From assembly GCA_017618935.1 (NCBI GenBank), contig JAFZTG010000107.1, positions 1 through 8,509 of the forward strand: a DNA stretch of 8,509 nt. The letters run 5' to 3'. The position numbers and the translations under genes are program-made. The DNA is from Bacteroidales bacterium (lineage in GTDB: Bacteria; Bacteroidota; Bacteroidia; Bacteroidales; UBA1715). Under the pieces are notes generated by a model. That model saw nothing but the letters and a program-made list of their open reading frames with translations. It did no database searches and had not been told where the DNA came from. How positions within the stretch are numbered: position 1 is the first letter of the stretch; each line of letters begins with the position of its first letter. This document shows positions 1 through 7,028 of the stretch, piece by piece.

Positions 1-545
1 TATTGAACTTTATGCAACGATTGAGTGGAATTGCCACACAAACACACGAATACGTGAAATTGCTGGAAGGCACGAACACCAAAATCCTCGATACCCGTAA
101 AACTACACCAGGTTTGCGTTTGCTGGAAAAATACGCAGTAAAGACTGGTGGCGGCGAAAATCACCGAATCGGGTTGTACGACATGATTTTGATAAAGGAT
201 AATCATATTGATTATGCCGGAGGCGTGACAAAAGCAATCACCAAGACGAAAGAGTATCTTAAGGAAAAAGGGAAAGACCTGAAAATTGAGGTGGAAGCTC
301 GTACGTTAGACGAAATAAAAGAAATACTCAAATTTGACGTTGAACGAATTTTGATTGACAATTTCACCCCCGAAGAAACGAAAGTTGCCGTTGCATTAAT
401 CAATGGAAAATGCAAGACAGAATCGTCGGGAGGAATCACCAAAGAATCAATTCGAGCATACGCTGAAGCAGGCGTAGATTACATTTCGGTAGGAGCACTT
501 ACACATCACATCAATAGTCTTGATTTGAGTCTCAAAGCATTTTAA
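1..545 (+). CDS. nadC: Nicotinate-nucleotide pyrophosphorylase (carboxylating), 5'-truncated
   Basis: Quinolinate phosphoribosyltransferase converts quinolinate and PRPP to nicotinate mononucleotide, CO2 and pyrophosphate in de novo NAD synthesis in the cytoplasm. The visible 180 residues are the C-terminal part of a protein that is usually about 280 residues. The frame is open to the window edge, so the true start and roughly the first 100 residues lie upstream; the TTG at position 3 is not a real start. Counting from position 3, family motifs are NFMQRLSGIAT (2-12), DTRKTTPG (30-37), the GGGENHR loop (49-55), KDNHI (65-69), VEART (97-101), LIDN (117-120), ESSGGI (140-145) and ISVGALTH (161-168). 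These line the phosphate- and quinolinate-binding face of the alpha/beta barrel, and all look intact. It ends in TAA 3 bp before the next gene, suggesting cotranscription. The assignment is secure. Confidence 0.96.
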   Translation, partial: LNFMQRLSGIATQTHEYVKLLEGTNTKILDTRKTTPGLRLLEKYAVKTGGGENHRIGLYDMILIKDNHIDYAGGVTKAITKTKEYLKEKGKDLKIEVEARTLDEIKEILKFDVERILIDNFTPEETKVAVALINGKCKTESSGGITKESIRAYAEAGVDYISVGALTHHINSLDLSLKAF

Positions 546-548
546 TTG

Positions 549-2204
549 ATGCGTACCGCTGTTCCGTTCAAGAGATTTTTTGCCATATTTCTATTGTCAT
601 GCATATTCGTCAATGGATATGCACTTAACACGGTTACGCCACCCGAAAAGCCGAAACTTGTCGTGCTATTCGTTGTGGAACAGATGCGGTACGAATACTT
701 GGAACGCTTCAATCGCCATTATGTAAGCGGAGGATTCAAGAAATTGATGTACGACGGAACGCAATGTATTGACGCTCACACAAATTTTGCCTATGGACAT
801 AGTGCAAGCGCATTTGCCAGCATAGCAACGGGAACGACGCCCGCACGACACGGAATCATAGGAAACACGTGGTACAACAGAAATTCTCATACCCAAACAC
901 ATTGCGTTGCCGACGCGACATATTTTTGTGTCGGTGGCAAACACGAGGAATATCAAGTTTCGGCAAAAAAACTCATCGGTTCCACGTTTGGCGAAGAACT
1001 CATGACACAATCGTTCGGACGTTCCCGCTCGTTCACCATCAGTTTGGAGCCACAATCTGCAGTACTTTGCTCAGGGCACAAGTCAAACGGAACATTTTGG
1101 TTAGATGAATATAGCGGAAATTGGGTGACAAGTTCGTACTACAACCCCGTGCTTCCTGCATGGTTATCACAATTTAACGCCAAAGGACTTGCCACAATAT
1201 ATAGCAATAGAACGTGGAACACCTTTCAACCAATAAATAAATATAACGAATCAGCACCAGATAATGCTAAATATGAAATTGGAATACGAAATCAGACTAC
1301 TTTCCCGTATTCATTACAAAAACTAAAAGACAGATACAAACCATATAAAATACTTAAAACCACGCCATTCGGCAACACCTATGTAAAAGATTTTGCCATT
1401 GAACTTATTGAGAAAGAACGACTTGGGAAAAGTGACTGCACCGATTTTCTTACGATAGCAATCACTGCGACAGAGGAAATCGGGAACAAGTTCGGTTGTC
1501 TTTCAAAAGAAATTGAAGACACTTACATTCGCCTTGATTTCGAGTTGATGTTTTTGCTCAACTATTTGGAAACGCATATAGGGAAAGAAAATTTTGTCTT
1601 CATTCTTACCTCAAACCACGGCATGTCGGTTTCGGCAAAAAGCGACACGCAAAAATCAACTAATTCGGGCATTTTCAAGCCAACGGAGTCTATGTATTTG
1701 TTGGACAAATATCTTGACGTGACTTTTGGCGAAGATGAATGGATAGAGCACTATCAAAATCTGCAAATTTACATAAGCAAGAAAGCGATAAAAAGACACA
1801 ACATTACATTAGCAGAAGTGGAAACTGCCAGTTGCGATTTTTTGACAAAACTGACGGGAATACAAAATGCCGTCGGCTCTACCCTATTATCGAACCACGA
1901 TTTTTGTACGAACGAAATCTTCAAACTATTGGATAATGCATATAATTACGAGCGTTCTGGCGACATTTTGCTCACCTTGAAACCGAATTGGGAAGAACAA
2001 TCGGTTGAAACAGTCGGCTCGCACATTTCGCCCTACAATTACGACACACACGTACCTCTTTTTTGGTACGGATGGAAATTTGAATCCAAAATAATCACGC
2101 AACCTGTTGAAATCACCGATATTATCGTAAATTTGTGCCAAATAACTAAAATATCACGCCCCAATATGGCAAATGGTAAAATCATAGAGAATCTTATCAA
2201 ATGA
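549..2204 (+). CDS. Secreted PafA-like alkaline phosphatase superfamily protein, probably catalytically dead
   Basis: 551 residues from the ATG at 549; a TTG at 546 is in frame but the ATG is the more natural start. An N-terminal signal peptide (basic MRTAVPFKR, hydrophobic FFAIFLLSCIFV, likely cut after GYA near residue 25) predicts export. The length and landmarks LVVLFVVEQMR, ATGTTPARHGI, GNTWYNR, IEDTYIRLD and SPYNYDTHVPLFWYGW match the PafA-type alkaline phosphatase/phosphodiesterase family of Bacteroidota. Compared with PafA as I recall it, active-site positions differ: zinc-ligand Asp38 is Glu44, nucleophile Thr79 is Ser85, Lys162 and Arg164 are Glu167 and Gln169, Asp305 and His309 are Glu309 and Asn313, and Asp352 is Asn356. 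Asn106, His357 and His492 are kept. I infer loss of normal two-zinc phosphatase activity and a binding or scaffold role. The 4-bp overlap with the downstream barrel gene suggests a joint function in the envelope. Confidence 0.85.
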   Translation: MRTAVPFKRFFAIFLLSCIFVNGYALNTVTPPEKPKLVVLFVVEQMRYEYLERFNRHYVSGGFKKLMYDGTQCIDAHTNFAYGHSASAFASIATGTTPARHGIIGNTWYNRNSHTQTHCVADATYFCVGGKHEEYQVSAKKLIGSTFGEELMTQSFGRSRSFTISLEPQSAVLCSGHKSNGTFWLDEYSGNWVTSSYYNPVLPAWLSQFNAKGLATIYSNRTWNTFQPINKYNESAPDNAKYEIGIRNQTTFPYSLQKLKDRYKPYKILKTTPFGNTYVKDFAIELIEKERLGKSDCTDFLTIAITATEEIGNKFGCLSKEIEDTYIRLDFELMFLLNYLETHIGKENFVFILTSNHGMSVSAKSDTQKSTNSGIFKPTESMYLLDKYLDVTFGEDEWIEHYQNLQIYISKKAIKRHNITLAEVETASCDFLTKLTGIQNAVGSTLLSNHDFCTNEIFKLLDNAYNYERSGDILLTLKPNWEEQSVETVGSHISPYNYDTHVPLFWYGWKFESKIITQPVEITDIIVNLCQITKISRPNMANGKIIENLIK

Positions 2205-2950
2205 AGAAATTTATAACGACATATTTATTTTTACTTATAGGTATTCTTGCTTTTTCACAAGAAGAAACATCACTGAACACGATACCGAACAAAAAGGTCT
2301 ATTTCACCGACCCTGCGGAACTCATTCTGCAATTTTCTCAGATAAACATTCAAGACAACACGGCACGAAATGGGATTCGGGCTTCCTATTTCACGAATGT
2401 ACCGTACTATATGAACATAAATTTCAATAACAATTTTGGAATTATGCCAGGGGTGTCAATCAAAAATATCGGTATAAAAACAAAAGACGAGATAATCGAT
2501 TCCGTATCATATTATAAAGTAACCCGAAGAGTTTTCACTGCCGGGATCTCGGCAGCCGCAAAAATCGGGATGTTCAACAAAGGATTATGGCTTTACGGCG
2601 GTGGTGGCGTTGATTGGGCGTTTCACTATCGTCAGAAATTATATGAAAAAACCGACAAGAAACATATCACCAAAAAAGGCGAATGGTGGAGCAAGGCCAC
2701 GCCAAACGTGATTCCATCGGTTTTCGTCGGTGTTCAGACGCCTATCGGCATAAATGTAAAGGCAACCTATTATTTCAACGATTTTCTAAATCAAAATTAT
2801 AAAGGTACATTCGGGGATTTTAGCAAAATAACTCAGTCCCAGTTATTTACGATTACATTTGCTCTCATTCTGAAAGAAATGAAAGATTCGTCATCGCTCC
2901 TTGATCCAATAGAAGAACCTTTACGCAAAGAAAAAGCAATTGAACTATGA
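2201..2950 (+). CDS. Outer-membrane beta-barrel protein, function unknown
   Basis: 249 residues beginning with a clear Sec signal peptide (MKKFITTYLFLLIGILAFSQ, likely cut near residue 20). The mature part alternates short amphipathic stretches ending in aromatic residues with polar turns, for example GIRASYFTNVPYYMNINF, GIMPGVSIKNIGI, TAGISAAAKIGMF, LWLYGGGGVDWAFHY, PSVFVGVQTPIGINVKATYYF and LFTITFALIL. This is the pattern of an eight-to-ten-strand outer-membrane barrel. A charged, probably periplasmic tail of about 25 residues follows the last strand, where a terminal aromatic residue would be more usual. The start ATG overlaps the stop of the phosphatase-like gene (ATGA), and the stop overlaps the next start in the same way, so translational coupling is likely. 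I recognise no named family member; a specific role is not visible. Partnership with the upstream secreted protein is an inference from gene order. Confidence 0.75.
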   Translation: MKKFITTYLFLLIGILAFSQEETSLNTIPNKKVYFTDPAELILQFSQINIQDNTARNGIRASYFTNVPYYMNINFNNNFGIMPGVSIKNIGIKTKDEIIDSVSYYKVTRRVFTAGISAAAKIGMFNKGLWLYGGGGVDWAFHYRQKLYEKTDKKHITKKGEWWSKATPNVIPSVFVGVQTPIGINVKATYYFNDFLNQNYKGTFGDFSKITQSQLFTITFALILKEMKDSSSLLDPIEEPLRKEKAIEL

Positions 2951-3738
2951 AATACATTAAATACTTGATATACAAGATATTTGGACTGAAAACTTATCTT
3001 CAAATTGTCAGCAGAACCTACATTCGTCTCATTTCCATGGGGTTAGGGAAATCACAATATCCCGAAATACACTATTTGAAGCAAATTGTAAAACCAGGCT
3101 CGCACTGCATCGACATTGGTGCGAATCTTGGCTACTACTCTTATTTTATGAGTAAATATGCCGGTGCGTCAGGAAAAGTTTATTCTATCGAGCCAATTCC
3201 ACTTTTTGGCGAAATTTGGAAGAAAAATGTAGCAAGAACTGGATTCAACAACATCGAATTGCTTCCTTACGCCTTAGGTGCGGAAGAAAAAAAGGTCACG
3301 ATGGGAATGCCCGTCATTGACGGAACCGTTCATCACGGAATGACAAAAATTATTGATTCAAATTCGCAATGCGAAAAGAAATTTGAGGTGCAAATGCAAG
3401 TGCCAGACACACTATTCCAAAACCTTCCAAAAATTGATTTTATCAAAATCGACATTGAGGGTTACGAACACGTTGCTTTTGCAAATATGAAAAAACTGCT
3501 TGAACGAGATAAACCGCTTATTCAGTCGGAGCTTGGTGGAGAAGAAAATCGCAAAGAATGTTTCGCTATTTTGACCGAATTAGGTTATGAGCCATACATT
3601 CTTCACGAAAACGAACTGAAAAAAATACCCGTGAGCGAAATCAACGATCATGGGCAAGATTTTTATTGGAAACATCTTCTGACCGTCTGTCTTATATTGC
3701 CATTTTTCATAAAAATCATTGACGGCACATTTTTTTAG
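2947..3738 (+). CDS. FkbM family SAM-dependent methyltransferase
   Basis: 263 residues. It has a Rossmann-type class I methyltransferase fold. The SAM-binding motif I is CIDIGANLGYYS (54-65), the acidic end of strand 2 is in VYSIEP (78-83, Glu82), and the FkbM signature is DFIKIDIEGYE (164-174), followed by LIQSELGG (191-198). FkbM-family enzymes usually O-methylate sugars or other hydroxyl groups on polysaccharides, glycolipids or glycoproteins; the substrate here cannot be read. It has no signal peptide, so it is presumably cytoplasmic. Its start overlaps the barrel gene stop by 4 bp. The last 24 residues (from about 240) are unusually hydrophobic for this family. One extra T in the T-run at 3660-3664 would instead give a charged ending that stops at 3720-3722, so a frameshift near the 3' end is possible. 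The family call is firm; the exact C-terminus is not. Confidence 0.9.
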   Translation: MKYIKYLIYKIFGLKTYLQIVSRTYIRLISMGLGKSQYPEIHYLKQIVKPGSHCIDIGANLGYYSYFMSKYAGASGKVYSIEPIPLFGEIWKKNVARTGFNNIELLPYALGAEEKKVTMGMPVIDGTVHHGMTKIIDSNSQCEKKFEVQMQVPDTLFQNLPKIDFIKIDIEGYEHVAFANMKKLLERDKPLIQSELGGEENRKECFAILTELGYEPYILHENELKKIPVSEINDHGQDFYWKHLLTVCLILPFFIKIIDGTFF

Positions 3739-3769
3739 TCAATTTATACTCTATTTCCACTGAAAAACG

Positions 3770-3777
3770 TACTTTTG
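3770..3777 (+). promoter_or_regulatory. Candidate Bacteroidota -7 promoter element upstream of glgB
   Basis: TACTTTTG matches the Bacteroidota housekeeping -7 consensus TAnnTTTG, in the only sizeable gap (3739-3797) between plus-strand genes. Transcription would begin near 3782-3785, leaving a leader of about 15 nt before the glgB ATG. No convincing TTG-type -33 element lies at the expected distance, so this is a half-supported call. Confidence 0.35.
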
Positions 3778-3780
3778 AAA

Positions 3781-3792
3781 CGAAATTTTTCG
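3781..3792. repeat. Short perfect inverted repeat in the glgB leader
   Basis: CGAAA-TT-TTTCG has 5-bp arms around a 2-bp centre and lies between the candidate -7 box and the glgB start codon. It could be an operator half-site pair or chance in AT-rich DNA; nothing else in the window repeats it that I noticed. Confidence 0.25.
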
Positions 3793-3797
3793 AATGT

Positions 3798-5792
3798 ATG
3801 AACGCACCTTCGTATGTTGAAAACGATCCGTGGCTGAAACCTTTCACGCCTGCTATTGTCGGTCGTTTAGAGTATTGGGAGCAAAGAGAAAAGAATTTGC
3901 TTCTCAATAATTCTTCGCTTGATTCGTTTGCTAACGGGCATCTGTTTTTCGGTTGTCACAAGACCGAAAAAAGCTGGATTTTTCGTGAATGGGCTCCGAA
4001 TGCGACAAATATTTGTCTTGTCGGAACTTTTTCCAATTGGGAGGAACACGTTGAATTTGTTTTTGAAGAAAAAGATCATTGCTGGGAACTTGAAGTGCCC
4101 TTAGACAAGATTAAACATGGCGATTTGTACAAATTGTCAATGTATTGGAAAGGCGGACACGGATTTCGTATCCCTGCGTGGGCAACGAGAGTTGTTCAGG
4201 ACGAACAGACAAAAATTTTCTCTGCTCAAATTTGGGACAAGGAGCCATACGTTTGGAAAAATCCTCTTCCTAAAATCAATCAGGCACCTTTGATTTACGA
4301 GGCACACGTGGGTATGGCAACCGAAGAGTATAAGGTTGGTACCTATTCGGAATTTACAAAGAATGTACTTCCTATCATAAAAGAGGCTGGTTACAATACT
4401 GTACAGTTGATGGCCATTCAGGAACATCCGTATTACGGCTCGTTTGGTTATCACGTGTCGAGTTTCTTTGCCGCTTCCTCTCGTTTCGGTACTCCCGAGG
4501 AATTGAAGGAATTGATTGATACGGCTCACGGAATGGGTATGCGTGTCATTATGGATTTGATTCATTCTCATGCAGTTAAGAATACCGAGGAAGGATTAGG
4601 GAAATACGACGGCACCGATTATCAGTTTTTCCATAAAGGTCCTAAGGGTACGCACGGAGCATGGGATTCAAAATGTTTCAATTACGGCAAAAACGAGGTG
4701 ATTCACTTCCTTTTGTCCAACTGCAAATATTGGCTGACAGAATACAATTTTGACGGATTCCGTTTCGACGGTGTTACCAGTATGATGTACTGGGATCACG
4801 GACTCGGACGTGCGTTTGACTGCTACGAACGTTATTATGACGGCAACGAGGACGACGATGCCCTTACATATTTAGGCTTGGCGAATAAGCTGATTCACGA
4901 AGTTAAGCCGTCAGCAATCACGATTGCCGAAGATATGAGCGGCTTACCAGGACTTGCCATGCCGATTAAGAATGGTGGTTATGGCTTTGATTATCGCTTG
5001 TCGATGGGCGTTCCCGATTATTGGATAAAATTGTTGAAGGAACTCCGTGACGAAGATTGGCAAGTGGGAAATATGTATTACGAGTTGACTCAGGCTCGTG
5101 CCGACGAAAAAGTTATTTCTTATGCCGAATCTCACGACCAAGCGTTGGTTGGCGACAAAACGATAGCATTCCGCTTGATGGACAAGGAAATGTACACTTG
5201 TATGCACGTTGCGATTCCAAGTCTGGTAATAGACCGAGGAATGGCGTTGCACAAGGAAATTCGTCTGATGACGCTTGCAACGGCACAAAACGGTTATCTC
5301 AACTTTATGGGAAATGAGTTCGGTCACCCCGAATGGATTGATTTTCCACGTGAAGGGAACGGTTGGTCATATCACTATGCTCGTCGTCAGTGGCATTTAC
5401 GAACCGATGAAAATCTTCGATACAAGTTCCTTGCCTTGTTCGACAAGGATATGATTGCCATGGTTAACGAACATCCGAATTTCTTCAAGGAACGACCTCG
5501 ATTTATTCACGATAACAATCACGATCAAATTTTGGCATTTGAGCGTGACGGATTGTATTTCGTATTTTCGTTCAATCCAACGCAATCATTTGAGGGATAT
5601 GGAATTGCCATGCCGGCAGGAGAATATAAGATTGTGCTGACAAACGACGCTCCCGCATATGGTGGCTTGAATCGTGTGGACCAAACGTTGACGTATTTCT
5701 CGCTTCCTGTGGAAGAAGGTCTGTATGCAGAACATTATCTGAAAATGTACATTCCAAACCACACGGTGCTTGTGTTCAAGAAGGTAAAATAA
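3798..5792 (+). CDS. glgB: 1,4-alpha-glucan branching enzyme (eukaryotic GBE-like, GH13)
   Basis: 664 residues. The enzyme cleaves alpha-1,4 glucan chains and rejoins them through alpha-1,6 bonds in glycogen synthesis. An N-terminal CBM48 domain (about 45-150) contains FREWAPNATNICLVGTFSNW. The GH13 barrel follows, with YEAHVGMA (167-174), region I DLIHSHAVKN (253-262), region II GFRFDGVTS (320-328; nucleophile Asp324), region III IAEDMSG (376-382; acid/base Glu378) and region IV ESHDQ (444-448; stabiliser Asp447). A C-terminal all-beta domain occupies about 570-664. The GTHGAWDSKCFNYG stretch (284-297) and overall length resemble eukaryotic GBE1/plant branching enzymes (GH13 subfamily 8) more than E. 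coli GlgB, which is longer at the N-terminus. All catalytic residues are present. No glgA or glgC is adjacent. It is followed 6 bp later by ispG, so the two probably share a transcript. Start chosen at the only in-frame ATG upstream of CBM48; no Shine-Dalgarno sequence is seen. Confidence 0.95.
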   Translation: MNAPSYVENDPWLKPFTPAIVGRLEYWEQREKNLLLNNSSLDSFANGHLFFGCHKTEKSWIFREWAPNATNICLVGTFSNWEEHVEFVFEEKDHCWELEVPLDKIKHGDLYKLSMYWKGGHGFRIPAWATRVVQDEQTKIFSAQIWDKEPYVWKNPLPKINQAPLIYEAHVGMATEEYKVGTYSEFTKNVLPIIKEAGYNTVQLMAIQEHPYYGSFGYHVSSFFAASSRFGTPEELKELIDTAHGMGMRVIMDLIHSHAVKNTEEGLGKYDGTDYQFFHKGPKGTHGAWDSKCFNYGKNEVIHFLLSNCKYWLTEYNFDGFRFDGVTSMMYWDHGLGRAFDCYERYYDGNEDDDALTYLGLANKLIHEVKPSAITIAEDMSGLPGLAMPIKNGGYGFDYRLSMGVPDYWIKLLKELRDEDWQVGNMYYELTQARADEKVISYAESHDQALVGDKTIAFRLMDKEMYTCMHVAIPSLVIDRGMALHKEIRLMTLATAQNGYLNFMGNEFGHPEWIDFPREGNGWSYHYARRQWHLRTDENLRYKFLALFDKDMIAMVNEHPNFFKERPRFIHDNNHDQILAFERDGLYFVFSFNPTQSFEGYGIAMPAGEYKIVLTNDAPAYGGLNRVDQTLTYFSLPVEEGLYAEHYLKMYIPNHTVLVFKKVK

Positions 5793-5798
5793 CCTGTC

Positions 5799-7016
5799 AT
5801 GGCTCAAATGATACAATCGGCATATACGCGCTTGCAAATTCCCGAAATTACGATTGGTTCGGTGAAAATAGGTGGTGACAACCCTATTGCCTTGCAATCA
5901 ATGACGAATACCAACACGAACGATACCGAGGCGAGTGTTGAGCAATGCATACGTGTTTTCAACGCTGGTGGCGATTATGTCCGTCTGACGGCGCAAGGCA
6001 TAAAGGAAGCCGAAAATCTGAAAAATATCAAGCAACAATTGGTTGCTCGTGGCTATACGCAACCGTTGGTTGCCGACATTCACTTTAATCCGCAAGCGGC
6101 ATTGGTTGCTGCAAAATATGTGGAGAAGGTGAGAATCAACCCCGGAAATTACGTTTATATCGGTTCTTTGCGAAAAACTGATTATACCGACGAGGAATAT
6201 ACGGCAGAATTGGAGAAAATTCGCGAGAATATATTGCCTTTGCTTGCCGTGTGCAAACAAAACAATACTGCCATTCGTATCGGAGTGAATCATGGCTCGC
6301 TGTCGCAACGCATTGTTTCTCGTTATGGCGACACACCCCAAGGCATGGTGGTGAGCATGATGGAGTTTCTTCATATTTGCAAAGATGCTGATTTTAAGAA
6401 TGTTGCGTGTTCTATTAAGGCAAGCAATACTCGCATAATGGTTCAAGCGACTCGTTTGCTTGCGCAACGAATGATAGAGGAAAACTGTCGTTTCCCCATA
6501 CATTTGGGCGTTACCGAGGCAGGGGCAGGCGAGGACGGAAGAATAAAATCGGCAGTGGGAAGTGGTTCATTGTTGCTCGACGGCATTGGTGATACTATTC
6601 GTGTATCGCTTACCGAAGCCCCCGAAAGTGAGATTCCGGTGTGTAAGCTCATTGTCGATTATAGAAATGAAGTATTTGCCACACCGTTGCAATTTGAGCC
6701 GATAGAAGATGTTCGTAAGGCGATTGACACGTATTCGCCATATCATACAACGGCAGTTTCTGGTATTGGAGGCGATTCCGTCCCAATGGTCTTTGGTCCC
6801 GAAAACACAAAGGCAGATTGGATTTGGAAGGGAAATTACATTCAAAAAGATGCTCTAAAGATTCCTGTTGTTTCGTTGCATGAATATAACAAAGCAGAAA
6901 CTTGTGTGTTGCAGATTTCGGACACGGAACTCGACACATTGAAAACGATGGAATTGGGAGATAATACAATTATCTTGTTTGACTGCAAAGACATTCACGT
7001 TACGTATTTTACCTGA
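5799..7016 (+). CDS. ispG: 4-hydroxy-3-methylbut-2-enyl diphosphate synthase, N-terminal part (frame interrupted by TGA)
   Basis: IspG (GcpE) reduces MEcPP to HMBPP, the penultimate step of the MEP isoprenoid pathway. This 405-codon segment holds the TIM barrel and most of the insertion (A*) domain found in plant-type and Bacteroidota IspG. Landmarks are ALQSMTNTNTND (31-42), VADIHFNP (91-98), RINPGN (112-117), GVNHGSLS (162-169), LGVTEAGAGEDG (236-247) and GIGDTIRVSLTEAP (262-275). The frame stops at TGA 7014-7016, and the same frame resumes with the iron-sulfur domain. On its own this piece lacks all cluster-binding cysteines and could not catalyse the reaction. The start is probably ATG 5799 (an ATG at 5808 is also in frame). 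No decay is visible apart from the stop, so a recent mutation, a sequence error or a split protein are all possible. Confidence 0.9.
   Translation: MAQMIQSAYTRLQIPEITIGSVKIGGDNPIALQSMTNTNTNDTEASVEQCIRVFNAGGDYVRLTAQGIKEAENLKNIKQQLVARGYTQPLVADIHFNPQAALVAAKYVEKVRINPGNYVYIGSLRKTDYTDEEYTAELEKIRENILPLLAVCKQNNTAIRIGVNHGSLSQRIVSRYGDTPQGMVVSMMEFLHICKDADFKNVACSIKASNTRIMVQATRLLAQRMIEENCRFPIHLGVTEAGAGEDGRIKSAVGSGSLLLDGIGDTIRVSLTEAPESEIPVCKLIVDYRNEVFATPLQFEPIEDVRKAIDTYSPYHTTAVSGIGGDSVPMVFGPENTKADWIWKGNYIQKDALKIPVVSLHEYNKAETCVLQISDTELDTLKTMELGDNTIILFDCKDIHVTYFT
7014..7016 (+). other. ispG: In-frame TGA interrupting ispG
   Basis: Both sides of this TGA are in the same frame and join into a continuous IspG: ...HVTYFT, stop, KLYAMLAGRKNPVV.... 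No compensating indel is needed. TGA serves as the normal stop for four other genes in the window, including the end of ispG itself at 7539-7541, so a reassigned code is unlikely. A CGA-to-TGA transition (Arg to stop) is the simplest origin. Confidence 0.85.
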
Positions 7017-7028
7017 AAACTATACGCA

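Noticed and set aside
591..605. Lipoprotein signal (LLSC) in the phosphatase-like protein.
   Set aside because: The residues after the cysteine (IFVNGYA) remain hydrophobic and end in a typical signal peptidase I site, so a normal Sec signal peptide fits better.
666..1055. Minus-strand open frame of 129 codons opposite the phosphatase-like gene.
   Set aside because: The plus-strand frame carries clear family motifs through this region; the antisense frame has none.
4137..4571. Minus-strand open frame of 144 codons opposite glgB.
   Set aside because: Antisense to the CBM48 and barrel region of glgB, with low-complexity translation and no family resemblance.
5898..6503. Minus-strand open frame of 201 codons opposite ispG.
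   Set aside because: It lies wholly antisense to well-conserved ispG sequence and its translation shows no recognisable domain; it is a shadow of the real gene.
7014..7016. Reassignment of TGA to tryptophan in this organism.
   Set aside because: TGA is the terminator of the phosphatase-like, barrel, FtsZ-like and ispG genes, two of them in ATGA overlaps with the next start, so TGA clearly functions as stop here.
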